Positions 4,913 through 6,030 of a stretch of DNA of 6,030 bases are shown in pieces (position 1 is the first letter of the stretch; each line of letters starts with the position of its first letter). This DNA comes from Maritimibacter sp. (GTDB lineage Bacteria > Pseudomonadota > Alphaproteobacteria > Rhodobacterales > Rhodobacteraceae): contig JAGRMP010000543.1 of assembly GCA_020441225.1 (NCBI GenBank), positions 1 to 6,030 on the forward strand, written 5' to 3'. The position numbers were made by a program, and so were the translations under genes. Below the pieces are notes generated by a model that had not been told where the DNA came from, searched no databases, and worked only from the letters and a program-made list of their open reading frames with translations.

Positions 4913-5614
4913 TCAGACCAGTCGCGCGACCAGCTCCGGCAGCGCCGCGAGCCCCTCGATCCGGGCGAAGCGCGGATGGGTGAGCGGCGGCTCGGCGTGC
5001 TCGAAACTCCAGGTCAGGTCATGGGGCACATGCACCCCCCAGGCGCCGGCCTCGAGCGCCGGGATCACGTCGGACTTGAGGCTGTTGCCGACCATCAGCG
5101 CCGCCTCGGCGCCGGTGCCGTGGCGGGCGAAGGCCGAGGAATAGGTGGCCCGGGTCTTGTCCGAGACGATCTCGACCGCGTCGAACATCTCGCCCAAGCC
5201 CGATTGCGCGAGCTTGCGTTCCTGGTCGATGAGATCGCCCTTGGTCACCAGCACCAGCGTGTAGCCCGGGGCGAGCGCGGCAATCGCCTCGGCCGCACCC
5301 TCGATCAGGTGGATCGGGTGTTCCAGCATCTCCTGGCCCGCCTCGACGATTTCGCGGATCACCCGCGCCGGCACCCGTTCGCCGGTGACCTCGATGGCCG
5401 TCTCGATCATCGACAGCACGAAGCCCTTGATCCCGAAGCCGTAGCGCCCGAGGTTGCGCCGCTCTGCCGCTTCCAGCCGTTCGGCCAGGTGGTCGGGCGC
5501 CGCGAAATCGGCGAGCAGCGCCGCGAACCGCTCTTGCGTCATCTGGAAGAACTGTTCGTTCTGCCAGAGCGTGTCGTCGGCGTCGAAGCCGATTGCGGTG
5601 ATGCGCTGCGCCAT
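4913..5614 (-). CDS. HAD-superfamily hydrolase (probable phosphatase)
   Basis: The 233-residue product belongs to the haloacid dehalogenase superfamily, mostly cytoplasmic phosphatases that use an aspartate nucleophile and Mg2+. Motif I is F-D11-A-D13-D-T15, with D11 the nucleophile and D13 the acid/base. A helical cap follows (about 18-105). Motif II is V-L-V-T124-K-G-D, motif III the lysine in V-S-D-K153, and motif IV V-G-N177-S-L-K-S-D182. In motif IV the first acidic position reads Asn, with D182 kept for metal binding; I believe G-N-S is a common variant rather than a defect. ATG 5614 is chosen because GGGAGG lies about 6 bases upstream and the protein then begins directly before the first strand; an in-frame extension to 5674 adds 20 residues without support. 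It is divergent from clpS and 243 bases upstream of the carboxypeptidase gene. The substrate is unknown. Confidence 0.93.
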   Translation of the reverse strand: MAQRITAIGFDADDTLWQNEQFFQMTQERFAALLADFAAPDHLAERLEAAERRNLGRYGFGIKGFVLSMIETAIEVTGERVPARVIREIVEAGQEMLEHPIHLIEGAAEAIAALAPGYTLVLVTKGDLIDQERKLAQSGLGEMFDAVEIVSDKTRATYSSAFARHGTGAEAALMVGNSLKSDVIPALEAGAWGVHVPHDLTWSFEHAEPPLTHPRFARIEGLAALPELVARLV

Positions 5615-5670
5615 GCGGCCCTCCCATGCCCCGGAAAAAGCCCCGGTCCGGACAATCTGCCCAAAGGAAT

Positions 5671-5680
5671 CCAAGCTTGG
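5671..5680. repeat. 10-bp palindrome CCAAGCTTGG in the divergent HAD/clpS gap
   Basis: A perfect 10-bp dyad centred between 5675 and 5676, flanked by AAAGG at 5663-5667 and CCTTTTT at 5681-5687, which can pair as an outer stem with a 3-base bulge. On the + strand it resembles a terminator (stem then T-run), but no + strand gene ends here. It lies in the leader of the HAD gene and upstream of the clpS promoter region, so an operator is equally possible. Confidence 0.35.
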
Positions 5681-5698
5681 CCTTTTTCATGCCGCGCT

Positions 5699-5727
5699 TT
5701 GACGCTATATAGTCCGTTCTGAATATG
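5699..5727 (+). promoter_or_regulatory. clpS: Candidate promoter region for clpS, with symmetrical CTATATAG
   Basis: TTGACG at 5699-5704 is a good -35-like hexamer; at 17 bp spacing the -10 would be AATATG (5722-5727), a fair A/T-rich match. Between them CTATATAG (5705-5712) is an 8-bp palindrome that could itself be a -10 element on either strand. On the - strand it has a moderate TTTTCA 18 bp upstream and could serve the HAD gene. Which element is used cannot be decided by eye. Confidence 0.4.
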
Positions 5728-5742
5728 GCTGAAAAGCATAGC

Positions 5743-5746
5743 GGAG
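5743..5746 (+). promoter_or_regulatory. clpS: Ribosome binding site deciding the GTG start of clpS
   Basis: GGAG lies 7 bases before GTG 5754. An in-frame TAG at 5739-5741 rules out any earlier start, and ATG 5784 has no comparable site. Confidence 0.7.
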
Positions 5747-5753
5747 AATCTTC

Positions 5754-6030
5754 GTGTCGAGAGACCCGATTGAACAGATCCTGATGTCCGGCGGCAGCGA
5801 CACGCCCGATGGTGCGGTCACGGTCGAAACCCGGACTCGCACCAAGAAGCCGCCGATGTACAAGGTGCTGCTTCTGAACGACGATTTCACCCCGATGGAA
5901 TTCGTCGTGCTGGTGCTTGAGCGGTTCTTCGGCATGAACCACGCCCAGGCGTTCGAGCTGATGCTGACCGTCCACAAGAAGGGGCTCGCCGTGGTCGGCG
6001 TGTTCTCCTACGAGATCGCCGAAACCAAGG
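5754..6030 (+). CDS. clpS: ATP-dependent Clp protease adaptor ClpS, 3' end outside window
   Basis: ClpS is a small cytoplasmic adaptor that binds proteins with destabilising N-terminal residues (Leu, Phe, Tyr, Trp) and hands them to the ClpA unfoldase of ClpAP. The frame starts at GTG 5754 and runs off the window; 92 residues of roughly 110 are visible. Residues 1-34 form a polar, flexible extension ending T-R-T-K-K-P-P, and the folded core begins [18 protein letters not shown]. The pocket residues match E. coli ClpS: N42-D43-D44 for the substrate alpha-amino group, M48 as the gatekeeper in T-P-M-E-F, and H74 in L-T-V-H-K-K-G. The final visible part, [13 protein letters not shown], is the conserved ClpA-facing region. 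It is transcribed away from the HAD gene; clpA is often next downstream in related genomes but is not in this window. Confidence 0.97.
   Translation, partial: MSRDPIEQILMSGGSDTPDGAVTVETRTRTKKPPMYKVLLLNDDFTPMEFVVLVLERFFGMNHAQAFELMLTVHKKGLAVVGVFSYEIAETK

Noticed and set aside
4772..5722. + strand frame of 316 codons opposite the HAD gene
   Set aside because: No domain or plausible start signal; the HAD motifs lie on the opposite strand.
5019..5975. - strand frame of 318 codons across the HAD gene and the clpS start
   Set aside because: Overlaps two well-supported genes and has low-complexity shifted-frame composition.

Overview
The window is GC-rich DNA, densely packed with genes, and most likely comes from an alphaproteobacterium of the Rhodobacterales/Rhodobacteraceae type. 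The evidence is the form of its ClpS, a D-Ala-D-Ala carboxypeptidase carrying a SPOR domain, an RTX protein with 'ETGGDD' repeats, and a YdeI/OmdA-like mini-protein of a kind familiar from this group. This placement is inferred from remembered family features, not from a database search.

Layout, left to right: (1) the 3' end of a large secreted RTX calcium-binding protein on the + strand (bases 1-1199), cut by the left edge; (2) a hairpin-rich gap; (3) a sirtuin-type NAD-dependent deacylase on the - strand (1428-2117), divergent from (4) a 77-residue YdeI/OmdA-type protein on the + strand (2170-2403), which is followed by (5) a 141-residue four-helix membrane protein of unknown function (2487-2912); (6) a gap between convergent genes holding a perfect 20-bp palindrome and a symmetrical hairpin that looks like a two-way terminator; (7) a DacA/PBP5-like D-Ala-D-Ala carboxypeptidase with a C-terminal SPOR domain on the - strand (3128-4669); (8) a 243-bp gap with short repeats and overlapping hairpins; (9) a HAD-superfamily hydrolase on the - strand (4913-5614); and (10) clpS on the + strand from 5754, cut by the right edge.

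The genes do not form one pathway. They are housekeeping or accessory units: peptidoglycan trimming (carboxypeptidase), N-degron delivery to ClpAP (ClpS), protein deacylation (sirtuin) and type I secreted Ca2+-binding surface or exoprotein (RTX). I found no phage, transposon, CRISPR, rRNA or tRNA, and no convincing new multi-gene system. The signals most worth following are non-coding: the 20-bp palindrome at 3015-3034, which sits between two convergent genes with no obvious target, and the repeat-rich leader regions upstream of the carboxypeptidase.
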